This document shows, one piece after another, positions 30,699 to 39,254 of a stretch of DNA of 64,000 nucleotides; within the stretch, counting starts at the first letter, position 1; each line of letters opens with the position of its first letter. Source of the stretch: Streptomyces sp. NBC_00568 (lineage in GTDB: Bacteria; Actinomycetota; Actinomycetes; Streptomycetales; Streptomycetaceae); assembly GCF_026341855.1 (NCBI RefSeq), contig NZ_JAPENW010000001.1, positions 3,835,001-3,899,000 on the forward strand. Direction: 5' to 3'. A model generated the notes under the pieces. That model searched no databases. It saw only the letters and a program-made list of their open reading frames with translations, and was not told where the DNA came from. Position numbers and translations under genes: made by a program.

Positions 30699-31491
30699 GG
30701 TCCGCCAGGATGTACACGTTCTCCTCGCCGAAGGCGAAGGTCAGGGCGTACGCGCCCGAGACACCGGAGCCGCCGAGCAGGACCGGGGTCTCACCGGCAT
30801 CCAGAGCCGCGGCGAGCCGCTCCGCGGTCTCGCGGTGGCCCGGGGTCATGCACAGCGTCGTACCGTCGGCGAAGACGTAGACGTCGAGGGTGCCGAGCGG
30901 GCCGGGGCGGACGTCCGCCAGTTCCGTACAGGACTCGGCGAGCTCCTCCAGGCAGGCCACCGTGCGTTCGTGGTCGTTGACCACGGGTGACTGGACCGGG
31001 ACGAAGTCCGGGTGCGAGGGGTGGCGGCGACGGGCCGCGGCGAGCTCGGGGGAGTCGCCGGCGGTGCCGGTCTGGAGGAACTCCTCGACCTCCGGCTCGG
31101 CGAGCGCCTCGGCCACCGGCTCCAGGTGCTCCAGGCCCACGAAGTCCGAGTGGCGCGGCAGGAACAGTTCGCTGTCCGGGAGCCCGAGCAGCGACGGCGC
31201 GTCGGAGGCGTCACGCGCCTCCTGGGCGGCCCAGAAGGCCCGCGCCTCGGCGAGCTCCCGCTCCCGCTCCTCGGCGAGCGCCTCGGTCACGGCCATGCGT
31301 ATCTCATCCGCGTCGGCGGCTACGCGTGCCGCGGGCACGAAACCCCGCGCGTCACCGGCGCGGCTCTCGGCGAGTTCGCTGTGCAGAGCAGCGACCTGGC
31401 GTCGCAGACCCTGCAGGGTGCGCAGAACGGCGACGCCCACGGCCGCTGTGGCGGCGACGGCGAGCAGCAAAGCAATCGGCATGGCGCTCAC
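30679..31491 (-). CDS. Membrane-anchored protein of unknown function
   Basis: A 270-residue protein with one N-terminal membrane segment (about 5-24, IALLLAVAATAAVGVAV) followed by a coiled-coil stretch (LQGLRRQVAALHSELAES) and a charged helix (VTEALAEERERELAEARAFW). The C-terminal half (about 160-270) is a compact alpha/beta-looking domain: VACLEELAESCTEL, LDVYVFADGTTLCMTPGHRETAERLAAAL, VLLGGSGVSGAYALTFAFGEENVYILAD. I do not recognise the family. It is probably cytoplasmic and tethered to the membrane. Its 3' end has been duplicated as a tandem repeat outside the gene. Confidence 0.7.
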   Translation of the reverse strand: MSAMPIALLLAVAATAAVGVAVLRTLQGLRRQVAALHSELAESRAGDARGFVPAARVAADADEIRMAVTEALAEERERELAEARAFWAAQEARDASDAPSLLGLPDSELFLPRHSDFVGLEHLEPVAEALAEPEVEEFLQTGTAGDSPELAAARRRHPSHPDFVPVQSPVVNDHERTVACLEELAESCTELADVRPGPLGTLDVYVFADGTTLCMTPGHRETAERLAAALDAGETPVLLGGSGVSGAYALTFAFGEENVYILADRVIASL

Positions 31492-31685
31492 TGACGTACT
31501 CCCGGTTCAAAGTCGGCCCCCGACTTCCTACATCAGCTTGAAGGGAGAACCATCAAACTGTCAGTGCGTAACGTCACGAATAGGACAGGACTTTGGGCCT
31601 GGGGTTTAGCTGCTCAACCACTCTGACCTGCTGGAATACCCTTTCGAAGGGACATAGGTCACATCTTGGGGTGGATTGGATCACA

Positions 31686-31728
31686 AATCGGCCCAGAGTC
31701 CCGGTGGTTACGGGCTTCTGGGCCGATT
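31686..31728. terminator. Terminator at the 3' end of the thiolase gene
   Basis: AATCGGCCCAGA (31686-31697) and TCTGGGCCGATT (31717-31728) form a perfect 12-bp stem, with an inner CCG/CGG pair in the loop. It lies 47 bp beyond the thiolase stop. The rest of 31492-31774 is the upstream region of the preceding gene and shows no clear gene. Confidence 0.75.
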
Positions 31729-31774
31729 CGGTCACGGTGCGTTCAACTCCCGTTACGGGAGCGGGTCATCGTTC

Positions 31775-32995
31775 TCAGCTGAGGCGCTCGATGACCATCG
31801 CCATGCCCTGGCCGCCGCCGACGCACATGGTCTCCAGGCCGAACTGCTTGTCGTGGAACTGGAGGCTGTTGATGAGGGTGCCGGTGATGCGGGCGCCGGT
31901 CATGCCGAAGGGGTGGCCGACGGCGATGGCGCCGCCGTTCACGTTCAGCTTGTCCAGCGGGATGTTCAGGTCGCGGTAGCTCGGGATCACCTGGGCGGCG
32001 AAGGCCTCGTTGATCTCGAACAGGTCGATGTCGTCCACGGTGAGGCCGGCGCGGTGCAGCGCCTGCTTGCTGGCCTCCACCGGGCCGAGGCCCATGATCT
32101 CGGGGGAGAGGCCGGTGACACCGGTCGAGACGATGCGGGCGAGCGGGGTCAGGCCGAGCTCGCGGGCCTTCGTGTCGGACATGATCACGAGGGCGGCGGC
32201 GCCGTCGTTCAGCGGGCAGCAGTTGGCCGCGGTGACCATGCCGTCGGGGCGGAAGACCGGCTTGAGGCCCTGGACGCCCTCCAGCGTCACGCCCCCGCGC
32301 GGGCCGTCGTCCTTGCTGACGACCGTCCCGTCCGGGGTCGTGATCGGGGTGATCTCGCGCTCCCAGAAGCCGTTCTTGATGGCTTCCTCGGCGAGGTTCT
32401 GCGAGCGCACGCCGAACTCGTCCATGTCCTGGCGGGTGACGCCCTTGAGGCGGGCCAGGTTCTCGGCGGTCTGGCCCATCGCGATGTACGCGTCCGGGAT
32501 CAGGCCGTCCTCACGCGGGTCGTGCCACGCCGAACCCTCCGACTGCGCGACCTCGAGCGTGCGGGCCTCGGCGTCGGCGAAGAGGGGGTTGTGGGTGTCG
32601 GGCATGCCGTCGGAGGTGCCCTTGATCGACCGCGACACCATCTCGACGCCCGCCGAGATGAAGACGTCGCCCTCGCCGGCCTTGATGGCGTGCAGGGCCA
32701 TGCGGGAGGTCTGCAGGGAGGAGGAACAGTAACGGGTGATGGTGCAGCCCGGGAGGTGGTCCATCCCCATCTGCACGGCCACGATGCGGCCGAGGTTGTG
32801 GCCCTGCTCGCCGCCGGGGAGGCCGCAGCCGAGCATCAGGTCGTCGATGTCCCTCGGGTCCAGCTCGGGGACCTTGGCGAGGGCGGCCTGAATGATCGTG
32901 GCGGTCAGGTCGTCGGGGCGCACGTCCTTCAGGGAGCCCTTGAAGGCGCGGCCGATCGGGGAGCGGGTGGCTGAGACGATCACGGCTTCGGGCAT
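31775..32995 (-). CDS. Acetyl-CoA C-acyltransferase (thiolase)
   Basis: A 406-residue thiolase. The nucleophile is Cys90 in the TRYCSSSLQT segment; the closing catalytic pair is His in GHPFGMTGAR and Cys in CVGGGQGMAM. NEAFAAQV and GGAIAVGHP are also present. It condenses or cleaves acyl-CoA in fatty-acid degradation or acetoacetyl-CoA formation; the size and NEAFA motif fit a degradative type II thiolase more than a sterol-carrier one. The start at 32995 has GGAG five bases before. It stands alone, with no enoyl-CoA hydratase next to it. A hairpin terminator follows its stop. Confidence 0.92.
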   Translation of the reverse strand: MPEAVIVSATRSPIGRAFKGSLKDVRPDDLTATIIQAALAKVPELDPRDIDDLMLGCGLPGGEQGHNLGRIVAVQMGMDHLPGCTITRYCSSSLQTSRMALHAIKAGEGDVFISAGVEMVSRSIKGTSDGMPDTHNPLFADAEARTLEVAQSEGSAWHDPREDGLIPDAYIAMGQTAENLARLKGVTRQDMDEFGVRSQNLAEEAIKNGFWEREITPITTPDGTVVSKDDGPRGGVTLEGVQGLKPVFRPDGMVTAANCCPLNDGAAALVIMSDTKARELGLTPLARIVSTGVTGLSPEIMGLGPVEASKQALHRAGLTVDDIDLFEINEAFAAQVIPSYRDLNIPLDKLNVNGGAIAVGHPFGMTGARITGTLINSLQFHDKQFGLETMCVGGGQGMAMVIERLS

Positions 32996-33099
32996 CACGG
33001 CTCCATTGGCGTACGGGAAGTGTGCAGGGCTGGTTGGGAAGTTACCCGTACGTACCGTCGAGGTCACCGGTCTGGGTGTGTGACACCGGCCGCACTTTT

Positions 33100-33666
33100 C
33101 TAAGCGCTTGCTTTTTGCTGGCGGGGGCGCCTTTTGGGGTGGGCCCGTTGCGCGGGGGCGGGCCGAGGGGTTGGCCCCCTCTGTGCTGGGCCCTACTGGG
33201 GCTCTGCCCCAGACCCCGCTCCTCAAGCGCCGGAGGGGCTGATTTTTCCCCGGCCGGGATGAGGAACCTCAGGGCCCCCGGACCCCAGGGGGCTGGACTT
33301 TTGGCGCCGGCCGGGGTGGGAGACCCAGGGGCGCGGGGAACTGCGCGACCAGCCCCCACGCACCCGCAGCCGGGGACGCGCTCCTGGTGACGCCCCCGGA
33401 ACCCGTGGGTCCGGCCCCGGGAGGCTGGATTTCCGGTCCCGGCCGGGGTGAGGTGCCCAGGGGCGCGGGGAACTGCGCGACCAGCCCCACGCACCCGCAG
33501 CCGGGGACGCGCTCCTGGTGACGCCCCCGGAACCCGTGGGTCCGGCCCCGGAGGCTGGACTCTTGGTGCCGGCCGGGGTGGGAGACCCAGGGGCGCGGGG
33601 AACTGCGCGACCAGCCCCCATGCACCCGCACCCGGGAACGCGGCCCGGAGCCCTTCCCCCGGGGAG
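33100..33666. other. Gene-free repeat region
   Basis: About 570 bases with no supported gene. It starts with the element GGGGCTCTGCCCCAGACCCC followed by CCGCTCCTCAAGCGCCGGAG (about 33199-33238) and then the 131-bp tandem repeats. Apparent long frames here are caused by the repeats' composition. Confidence 0.7.
33291..33640. repeat. 131-bp tandem repeat, about 2.7 copies
   Basis: Copies begin with GGCTGG at 33291, 33423 and 33553 (periods 132 and 130). Each carries CAGGGGCGCGGGGAACTGCG at 33326, 33458 and 33588, a sequence scattered through Streptomyces intergenic regions, and CCCGGAACCCGTGGGTCCGG. The third copy is cut short. Confidence 0.85.
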
Positions 33667-34695
33667 TCAGGGGGACGGGGCCGGGGCCGGGTCTGTGGCG
33701 GGGAGGCGGCGGCGTCGGCGGCGTTTGAGGAGGGCCCAGGGGCCGCGAGGGCCCGTGGGCATGGCGGCGGCCACCTCGGTGCCGGGCTCGGACGCGGCCT
33801 CGGCGGCCGCCCGGGCGACGGGCAGGAACCCCTCGTGGCGCGAGACGTCCGGACGCTCCTCCTCCGCCGGCCAGAGGCCAAGCGCCGCACAGACCGTGGG
33901 CAGCAGAGCCATGGCCGCCGTGGCGTACCCCTCCGCCGAGGGGTGGTAGTGGTCGGGACCGAAGAGCTCGCGCGGGTTCGCCGCGAACTCCGGGCCCAGC
34001 AGGTCGCCCAGCGACACCGTACGGCCCCCCTGCTCGACCGTTCCGATCGTCTGGGCGGCGGCCAGCTGACGGGACGCGCGCCGGGCCAGCCAGCGCAGCG
34101 GCTGCTGGACCTGCTCGACCGTGCCCAGGTCGGGACAGGTGCCGACGACGACCTCCGCACCGGCCGTGCGCAGCCGGCGTACGGCCGCGGACAGGTGACG
34201 TACGGAGCGCGTCGGCGGCATCCGGTGCGTGACGTCGTTCGCCCCGATCATGATCACGCAGATGTCGGGCAGCCGGGCGGTGTCGGTGACGGTGAGCGCG
34301 ACCTGGCGGTCCAGGTCGTCCGACTGGGCGCCGGGCAGCGCCACATTGCACAGCTCCACCGGCCGCTCGGCCACCGCCGCGAGCCCGGAGGCCAGCAGCG
34401 CGCCCGGTGTCTGGCGGGCCCGGCGCACCCCCTGGCCCGCGGCCGTGGAGTCGCCGAGCATCGTCAGGCGCAGCGGGGGTTCGTCAGGGGAGGCACCGGC
34501 GTAGTCGTACCCGTAGAGACCGTCCGCGCGCGGGGCGTAGGGAGCGTGCCCGTTGCCCACATGCCGTTTCACCATCTGCACCTCGGCCAGCACCAGGCCG
34601 ACGGCCGCCGCACCCACCAGCCCGACCCCGCCACCGCCGTACGCCGCTCCCGCAGCGATCCGCCGGGCCACCCTCGCCCTCGACAAGCTCGACAT
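33667..34695 (-). CDS. SGNH/GDSL-type hydrolase, membrane-anchored
   Basis: A 342-residue protein. An N-terminal hydrophobic, glycine-rich segment (about 12-38) is a signal anchor. The hydrolase domain starts near 75: TMLGDSTAAGQGV with nucleophile Ser83, GAQSDD for the oxyanion Gly, MIGANDVTH with the block III Asn, and GPDHYHPSAEGYA with catalytic Asp and His. It resembles the extracellular lipase/esterase-like SGNH proteins of actinobacteria. The last 50 residues are Arg/Pro/Ala-rich. The ATG at 34695 lies about 11 bases after GGAGG. It diverges from cbs. The substrate is not known; wall or lipid deacylation is possible. Confidence 0.85.
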   Translation of the reverse strand: MSSLSRARVARRIAAGAAYGGGGVGLVGAAAVGLVLAEVQMVKRHVGNGHAPYAPRADGLYGYDYAGASPDEPPLRLTMLGDSTAAGQGVRRARQTPGALLASGLAAVAERPVELCNVALPGAQSDDLDRQVALTVTDTARLPDICVIMIGANDVTHRMPPTRSVRHLSAAVRRLRTAGAEVVVGTCPDLGTVEQVQQPLRWLARRASRQLAAAQTIGTVEQGGRTVSLGDLLGPEFAANPRELFGPDHYHPSAEGYATAAMALLPTVCAALGLWPAEEERPDVSRHEGFLPVARAAAEAASEPGTEVAAAMPTGPRGPWALLKRRRRRRLPATDPAPAPSP

Positions 34696-34787
34696 CCGTC
34701 GCCGCCACCTCCTTGTAGCCGTACAACCACTGCTTGCCCCGAAGGGCGGGTCGGCCAATCTCAACGGCGCGTGAACGGCTGCGCAGG

Positions 34788-34796
34788 GCCGTAGGC
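34788..34796 (+). promoter_or_regulatory. Probable -10 of the cbs promoter
   Basis: TAGGCT near 34791 in the 144-bp divergent gap, about 48 bases before the cbs start. The -35 is not clear. Confidence 0.35.
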
Positions 34797-34839
34797 TGAC
34801 GGGACCATTCCTGTTGAAAACGCAGCTCCGGAGACAACG

Positions 34840-36234
34840 GTGCAATTCCACGACTCGATGATCAGTCTCGTCGGCAACACCCCGCTGGTGAGGCTCAACA
34901 ACGTGACCGCGGGCATCCAGGCGACCGTCCTGGCAAAGGTCGAGTACTTCAACCCCGGCGGATCCGTGAAGGACCGCATCGCCCTGCGCATGATCGAGGC
35001 CGCGGAGGAGAGCGGCGCCCTCAAGCCCGGCGGCACGATCGTCGAGCCGACCAGTGGGAACACCGGTGTGGGGCTCGCCATCGTGGCGCAGCAGAAGGGG
35101 TACAAGTGCATCTTCGTGTGCCCCGACAAGGTCTCCACCGACAAGATCAACGTGCTGCGCGCGTACGGGGCCGAGGTCGTGGTCTGCCCCACCGCCGTCG
35201 ACCCGGAGCACCCGGACTCGTACTACAACGTCTCCGACCGGCTGGTGCGGGAGACCCCGGGAGCCTGGAAGCCCGACCAGTACTCCAACCCCAACAACCC
35301 CCTCTCGCACTATCACTCGACCGGCCCCGAGCTGTGGGAGCAGACGGAGGGGAAGATCACCCACTTCGTCGCGGGTGTGGGCACCGGCGGCACGATCTCC
35401 GGTACCGGCCGGTATCTGAAGGACGCCAGTGACGGCAAGGTGCAGGTCGTCGGCGCCGACCCCGAGGGGTCCGTGTACTCCGGCGGTTCCGGCCGGCCCT
35501 ACCTGGTCGAGGGCGTCGGCGAGGACTTCTGGCCGACCGCGTACGACCGTACGGTCGCGGACGAGATCGTCGCCGTGTCCGACAAGGACTCCTTCCAGAT
35601 GACGCGCCGGCTGGCCAAGGAGGAGGGGCTGCTCGTCGGCGGCTCCTGCGGCATGGCCGTGGTCGCCGCGCTGCGCGTCGCCGAGCGTCTGGGCCCCGAC
35701 GACGTCGTCGTGGTGCTGCTCCCCGACAGCGGGCGCGGCTACCTCAGCAAGATCTTCAACGACGAGTGGATGGCCGACTACGGCTTCCTGGAGGACACCG
35801 GCCCGAGCGCCCGCGTCGCCGACGTGCTGAACGACAAGGCGGGCGGCTCCATCCCCTCGCTCGTCCACATGCACCCGGAGGAGACCGTCGGCGAGGCCAT
35901 CGAGGTGCTGCGCGAGTACGGCGTCTCGCAGATGCCGATCGTCAAGCCGGGCGCCGGTCACCCGGACGTGATGGCCGCCGAGGTCATCGGGTCGGTCGTT
36001 GAGCGGGAGCTCCTCGACGCGCTGTTCACCAAGCGGGCCTCGCTGGAGGACCCGCTGGAGAAGCACATGTCGTCACCGCTGCCCCAGGTCGGTTCCGGTG
36101 AGCCGGTCGGCGACCTGATGTCCGTGCTCGGTGGCGCCGACGCCGCGATCGTGCTCGTCGAGGGCAAGCCCACCGGTGTCGTCAGCCGGCAGGACCTGTT
36201 GTCCTTCCTGGCCAAGGGCGGCACCAGGGCGTAG
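34840..36234 (+). CDS. cbs: Cystathionine beta-synthase with C-terminal CBS-domain pair
   Basis: A 464-residue PLP enzyme making cystathionine from homocysteine and serine, the first step of reverse transsulfuration. The PLP lysine is Lys44 in FNPGGSVKDR; TSGNTGVGLAIVAQQKGYKC is the substrate/PLP phosphate region, GTGGTISGTGRYLK the phosphate loop, and GSCGM follows. Residues about 340-460 are two CBS motifs (MHPEETVGEAIEVLREYGVSQMPIV and VLGGADAAIVLVEGKPTGVVSRQDLL), a Bateman module that usually binds adenosyl ligands. The GTG at 34840 has GGAG seven bases upstream. The order cbs next to an SGNH hydrolase is common in Streptomyces. Confidence 0.95.
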   Translation: MQFHDSMISLVGNTPLVRLNNVTAGIQATVLAKVEYFNPGGSVKDRIALRMIEAAEESGALKPGGTIVEPTSGNTGVGLAIVAQQKGYKCIFVCPDKVSTDKINVLRAYGAEVVVCPTAVDPEHPDSYYNVSDRLVRETPGAWKPDQYSNPNNPLSHYHSTGPELWEQTEGKITHFVAGVGTGGTISGTGRYLKDASDGKVQVVGADPEGSVYSGGSGRPYLVEGVGEDFWPTAYDRTVADEIVAVSDKDSFQMTRRLAKEEGLLVGGSCGMAVVAALRVAERLGPDDVVVVLLPDSGRGYLSKIFNDEWMADYGFLEDTGPSARVADVLNDKAGGSIPSLVHMHPEETVGEAIEVLREYGVSQMPIVKPGAGHPDVMAAEVIGSVVERELLDALFTKRASLEDPLEKHMSSPLPQVGSGEPVGDLMSVLGGADAAIVLVEGKPTGVVSRQDLLSFLAKGGTRA

Positions 36235-36613
36235 CCGGGGTGCCGCGGGTGCCGCCAGGGGGCGGCGCCCGACGGGGCCCGGGGGCGCACGGGTGACGGC
36301 CGGGGGTGGCGCCGGGCGCACAACATTCGGTCGTCCGCGCCTGCGACAGGATATTTGTTCGAACTGTCGGATCCGTGGTGGATCTTCCGGCTCGGTCCGG
36401 GGTGAACTTCGCGGAAGTGGTACGAGCGCGTCACGTCCGCGCAGCACCCGCTTAACACGGGTCCGGCACATTGGTGGGTGTCGGCAGGGCGGGAGCGGCT
36501 CCCCGCCCCGGCCGACGCCAAAACGGCGCCAAGGACCTCCGGAGCGGCTCCCGGACCTCCATGGACGCCTAGGACGCGCAAGCCCGGTCCTGACCCGGCC
36601 CGCGTCCCTCGCG

Positions 36614-36664
36614 GGGACCGCCGTCGTCCCGCCCCCCGGTAACGGGGGTGCGGCGGTCCCCGCG
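36614..36664. other. Large stem-loop
   Basis: GCGGGGACCGCCG pairs with CGGCGGTCCCCGC (13 bp), and inside it CCCCC pairs with GGGGG. It is too far from the cbs stop (about 380 bp) to be its simple terminator. Confidence 0.6.
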
Positions 36665-36678
36665 CAACACGTCGGAGG

Positions 36679-36712
36679 GCCCGGCACTTGTCTCAAGTGC
36701 CGGGCCCTTTCG
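36679..36712. terminator. Strong hairpin with short T-run
   Basis: GGGCCCGGCACTTG, loop TCT, CAAGTGCCGGGCCC: a perfect 14-bp stem followed by TTTCG on the plus strand. It may end a plus-strand transcript (cbs read-through or an sRNA) and also the minus-strand gene that ends at 36850. Confidence 0.8.
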
Positions 36713-36849
36713 TGCGTCCCGAGTGAGTGCCGGGCCCTGTCGTGCGTCCCGCGCCGTCGTCCCGTTCCGGCGTCCCGCGCGGCGCACGTCCTTCGTGCGG
36801 ACGGCGCTTCGCGGCGCCCGTTCGCCCGTGACGTCCATTACGGCGGCCG

Positions 36850-37287
36850 CTAGTCCTCCCAGTCCGACTCCGGCCGGGTCTTACGGCGGCCGAAGAAGCT
36901 CGGGGAGAGGCGCGCGGCCTGGACCACGTTCACCCCGACGATGCCGACCCAGGCGACGAGCAGCCCGGGCAGGTGCGCGACTCCGCCGCCGATCGCGGAC
37001 AGCGGGATCGCGAGGACGAGCGAGACGATCCCGAAGCCGAAACGCTCGCCCCAGGAGTCGGACGACTGGGGTGACCGCGCGCCGCGCGCCACCACCATCT
37101 GCTGTTCGGCGAGCTGGCGCCGCACCCGGCGGTCGACCGCGCCGTCGAGACGCTGCTCGACCTTCTCCAGGAACGAGTCGACCAGCGCGGACTCGTACTC
37201 GTCGCCGAGCTCCCTGCGCGCGTGCAAGGTGGCGTCGAGTTCCTTCTTCAGTTCGGCGTCGCCGTGGCGGGCTTCCATACCGGTCAT
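36850..37287 (-). CDS. Small membrane protein with two hydrophobic segments
   Basis: A 145-residue protein. The first 70 residues are charged and helical (AELKKELDATLHARRELGDEYESALVDSFLEKVEQRLDGAVDRRV), a likely coiled coil. Two hydrophobic segments follow (about 84-101 GFGIVSLVLAIPLSAIGG and 104-122 HLPGLLVAWVGIVGVNVVQ), and a basic tail. I recognise the layout from unannotated Streptomyces membrane proteins but no named family. The ATG at 37287 lies seven bases after TAATGT on the minus strand, fitting a leaderless transcript; a GTG nine bases upstream is an alternative. Confidence 0.7.
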   Translation of the reverse strand: MTGMEARHGDAELKKELDATLHARRELGDEYESALVDSFLEKVEQRLDGAVDRRVRRQLAEQQMVVARGARSPQSSDSWGERFGFGIVSLVLAIPLSAIGGGVAHLPGLLVAWVGIVGVNVVQAARLSPSFFGRRKTRPESDWED

Positions 37288-37393
37288 GCCGTTCACATTA
37301 GGCAGCGGCGGCCTCCGGGGCACTGGGGATAGCCCCCCTCTTGCGGCTGGGCCGAGCCCCCGGGCGGGTGCCGGAGGATGTCCCTTGCCCGCC

Positions 37394-37411
37394 CTGCATA
37401 CCGTCATGCAG
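37394..37411. promoter_or_regulatory. Inverted repeat upstream of the lyase-like gene
   Basis: CTGCAT-ACCGTC-ATGCAG, perfect 6-6-6, about 120 bp before the lyase start and in the gap between divergent genes. It could be the operator of the RpiR-type regulator encoded in the same operon. Confidence 0.45.
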
Positions 37412-37532
37412 AGTTGTCGGTGCGTGAATAGATGGTCGATGGCCGGCCTCGATCGCCGGGACCTGTGGCCACCGGGCAAGATCCCGTGTCCGGCCTGAGG
37501 AGTCCGGACGGAGGAGCCGGACGGAGAAGGGT

Positions 37533-39254
37533 GTGCGAGTGGTGTCGTCTCGGAGCGTGGACACGTCGCGTGCGATGACGCCTCCGGCGCACCTCGCGCT
37601 CGTGGTCCTGGACGGCCGCAGCACCGGTGTCGACGACGTCGTACGGCTCGCCGACGGTGCCGCGCGGCCGGTTCCCGGCACCGATGCGATGAAGCGGGTC
37701 GAGGACGCCTGGTGCGCCGCCCGGCAGATCGCCGCCACCGGCCGTGTCTACGGCCGCTCCACCGGCGTCGGCGCGAACCGCAGCGAGGACGTGCCGTCCG
37801 AGGCGGCCGCCGACCACGGCCTGCGCCTGCTGCGCAGCCACGCCGGCGCCATCGGGGAGGAACTGTCCGCCCGCCAGGTCCGCGCGATGCTCGCCGTCCG
37901 CGCGAACCAGCTCCTAGCGGGCGGCGCCGGACTGCGGCCCACCGTCGTGACGGCGCTGTGCGAGGCGCTGGAGAACGGCGCGTACCCGGTCGTCAACGAG
38001 TTCGGCTCGGTCGGCACCGGGGACATCGCCGCACTGGCCCAGGTGGGCCTGGCCCTCGCGGGGGAGCACCCCTGGCGGGGTCCGGACGGTTCGGTGTCCG
38101 GTGGAGCGGGGGTGAACGGGTCGGTGACGGAGGGACGGCCGGCGGAGGAGGAGCCCCGTCAGGGCGCGGACGGCCCGGCATCCGGTGGGGCAGGGGTCAG
38201 GGCGCCGCGGGCGGGGGAGCGGTCCCGGCGGCTCGCGGAGGGTCCGGCGGCGCCGGGTGCGCGGTCCGGTGGGTGGGCGGCCCCGGAGGCGCAGCCGCTC
38301 GACAACAACGACGCGCTCGCGCTCATCAGCAGCAACGCGCTCACCCTCGGGCAGGCCGCGCTCGCGCTGCACGAACTGCGCGGGCTGATCGGCGCCACAC
38401 AGGTCGTCGCCGCCCTGTCGCTGCTGGCCGTCGACGGGTCCCACGAGGCGTACGCGGCGCCCGTGCACGCGGCCCGGCCGCACCGGGGCTCCGTCGAAGC
38501 GGCGCGCCGGATGCGGGAGTTGATCGGGGCCGCGGACCGGCCCACGCCACCGCTCGGGCGGATCCAGGACCCGTACGGCTTCCGCTGCCTCCCGCAGATT
38601 CACGGCCCCGCGCACGACGCGGCGGACGCGCTGGAGGCGGTCCTCGCGGTGGAGATCAACGCCGCCGCCGAGAACCCGCTCATCTCCCCCGAGGACATGG
38701 CCGCGTACCACCACGGCGGCTTCTACCAGGCCCAACTCGCCCTCGCCCTGGACCACTTCAGACTCGCCGTCACCCAGGTGGCGCGCCTGTCCACCTCCCG
38801 CCTGTCCACCCTCAACGAACCCGCCTACACACGGCTGCGCCCGTTCCTCGCCGACCACGAGCCGGCGTCCTCCGGCGTGATGATCCTGGAGTACGCCGCC
38901 GGTGCCGCACTCGGTGACCTGCGGGCCTTCTCCGCGCCCGCGTCGCTCGGCCACGCTGTACTCTCCCGGGGCGTCGAGGAACAGGCGAGCTTCGCCTCGC
39001 TCGCCGCACGCCAGACGCTGCGGGCGTGCGGTGCGTACCGTCTCGTCGTCGGCTGCGAACTGGTCGCCGCGGTACGGGCGCTGCGCCAGCGTGATCTGCG
39101 GCCCGACCCGGAGCTGCCGGCCGGGCGGGCACTGGAACTGGCCGAGGCGGTGCTCGACGCGGAGCAGGCCGACCGGCCACTCACGGACGACGTGACGGCG
39201 GCCGCCGCACTGCTCGACCGGTTCACGGACATCTGGAGGGGGAGCACGTCATGA
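37533..39254 (+). CDS. Aromatic amino acid ammonia-lyase homologue lacking the Ala-Ser-Gly (MIO) triad
   Basis: A 573-residue member of the histidase/phenylalanine ammonia-lyase family. Conserved: the Tyr loop RVYGRSTGVG (71-80), QDPYGFRCLPQIHGP with the substrate Arg, and EINAAAENPLI. The cofactor-forming Ala-Ser-Gly is not present: GSVGASGDLAPL of true histidases reads GSVGTGDIAAL here (158-168), one residue shorter with Gly-Thr-Gly. The next landmark is SSNALTLGQ in place of NGTQ. A Gly/Ala/Arg-rich insertion fills about 180-255. So the fold is kept but MIO chemistry is doubtful. It overlaps its downstream RpiR-type regulator by four bases. A standard histidase is not in the window. Confidence 0.85.
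   Translation: MRVVSSRSVDTSRAMTPPAHLALVVLDGRSTGVDDVVRLADGAARPVPGTDAMKRVEDAWCAARQIAATGRVYGRSTGVGANRSEDVPSEAAADHGLRLLRSHAGAIGEELSARQVRAMLAVRANQLLAGGAGLRPTVVTALCEALENGAYPVVNEFGSVGTGDIAALAQVGLALAGEHPWRGPDGSVSGGAGVNGSVTEGRPAEEEPRQGADGPASGGAGVRAPRAGERSRRLAEGPAAPGARSGGWAAPEAQPLDNNDALALISSNALTLGQAALALHELRGLIGATQVVAALSLLAVDGSHEAYAAPVHAARPHRGSVEAARRMRELIGAADRPTPPLGRIQDPYGFRCLPQIHGPAHDAADALEAVLAVEINAAAENPLISPEDMAAYHHGGFYQAQLALALDHFRLAVTQVARLSTSRLSTLNEPAYTRLRPFLADHEPASSGVMILEYAAGAALGDLRAFSAPASLGHAVLSRGVEEQASFASLAARQTLRACGAYRLVVGCELVAAVRALRQRDLRPDPELPAGRALELAEAVLDAEQADRPLTDDVTAAAALLDRFTDIWRGSTS

Larger units (their letters stand above)
36235..36849. other. Long structured intergenic region after cbs
   Basis: Over 600 bases without a gene. 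After cbs there is a lower-GC stretch (about 36330-36375), then a segment rich in inverted repeats, ending with two strong stem-loops at 36614-36664 and 36679-36709. It could carry a non-coding RNA ending at the second hairpin. Confidence 0.45.

Noticed and set aside
31590..31650. tRNA-like string (GTGGTTGAGCAGCTAAACC on the minus strand)
   Set aside because: I could not fold acceptor, anticodon and T arms around it; only the D-loop-like part is present.
33042..34160. Long minus-strand frames through the 131-bp repeats
   Set aside because: They repeat the same Arg/Pro/Ala phrases with the array period and run into the SGNH hydrolase in a wrong frame.
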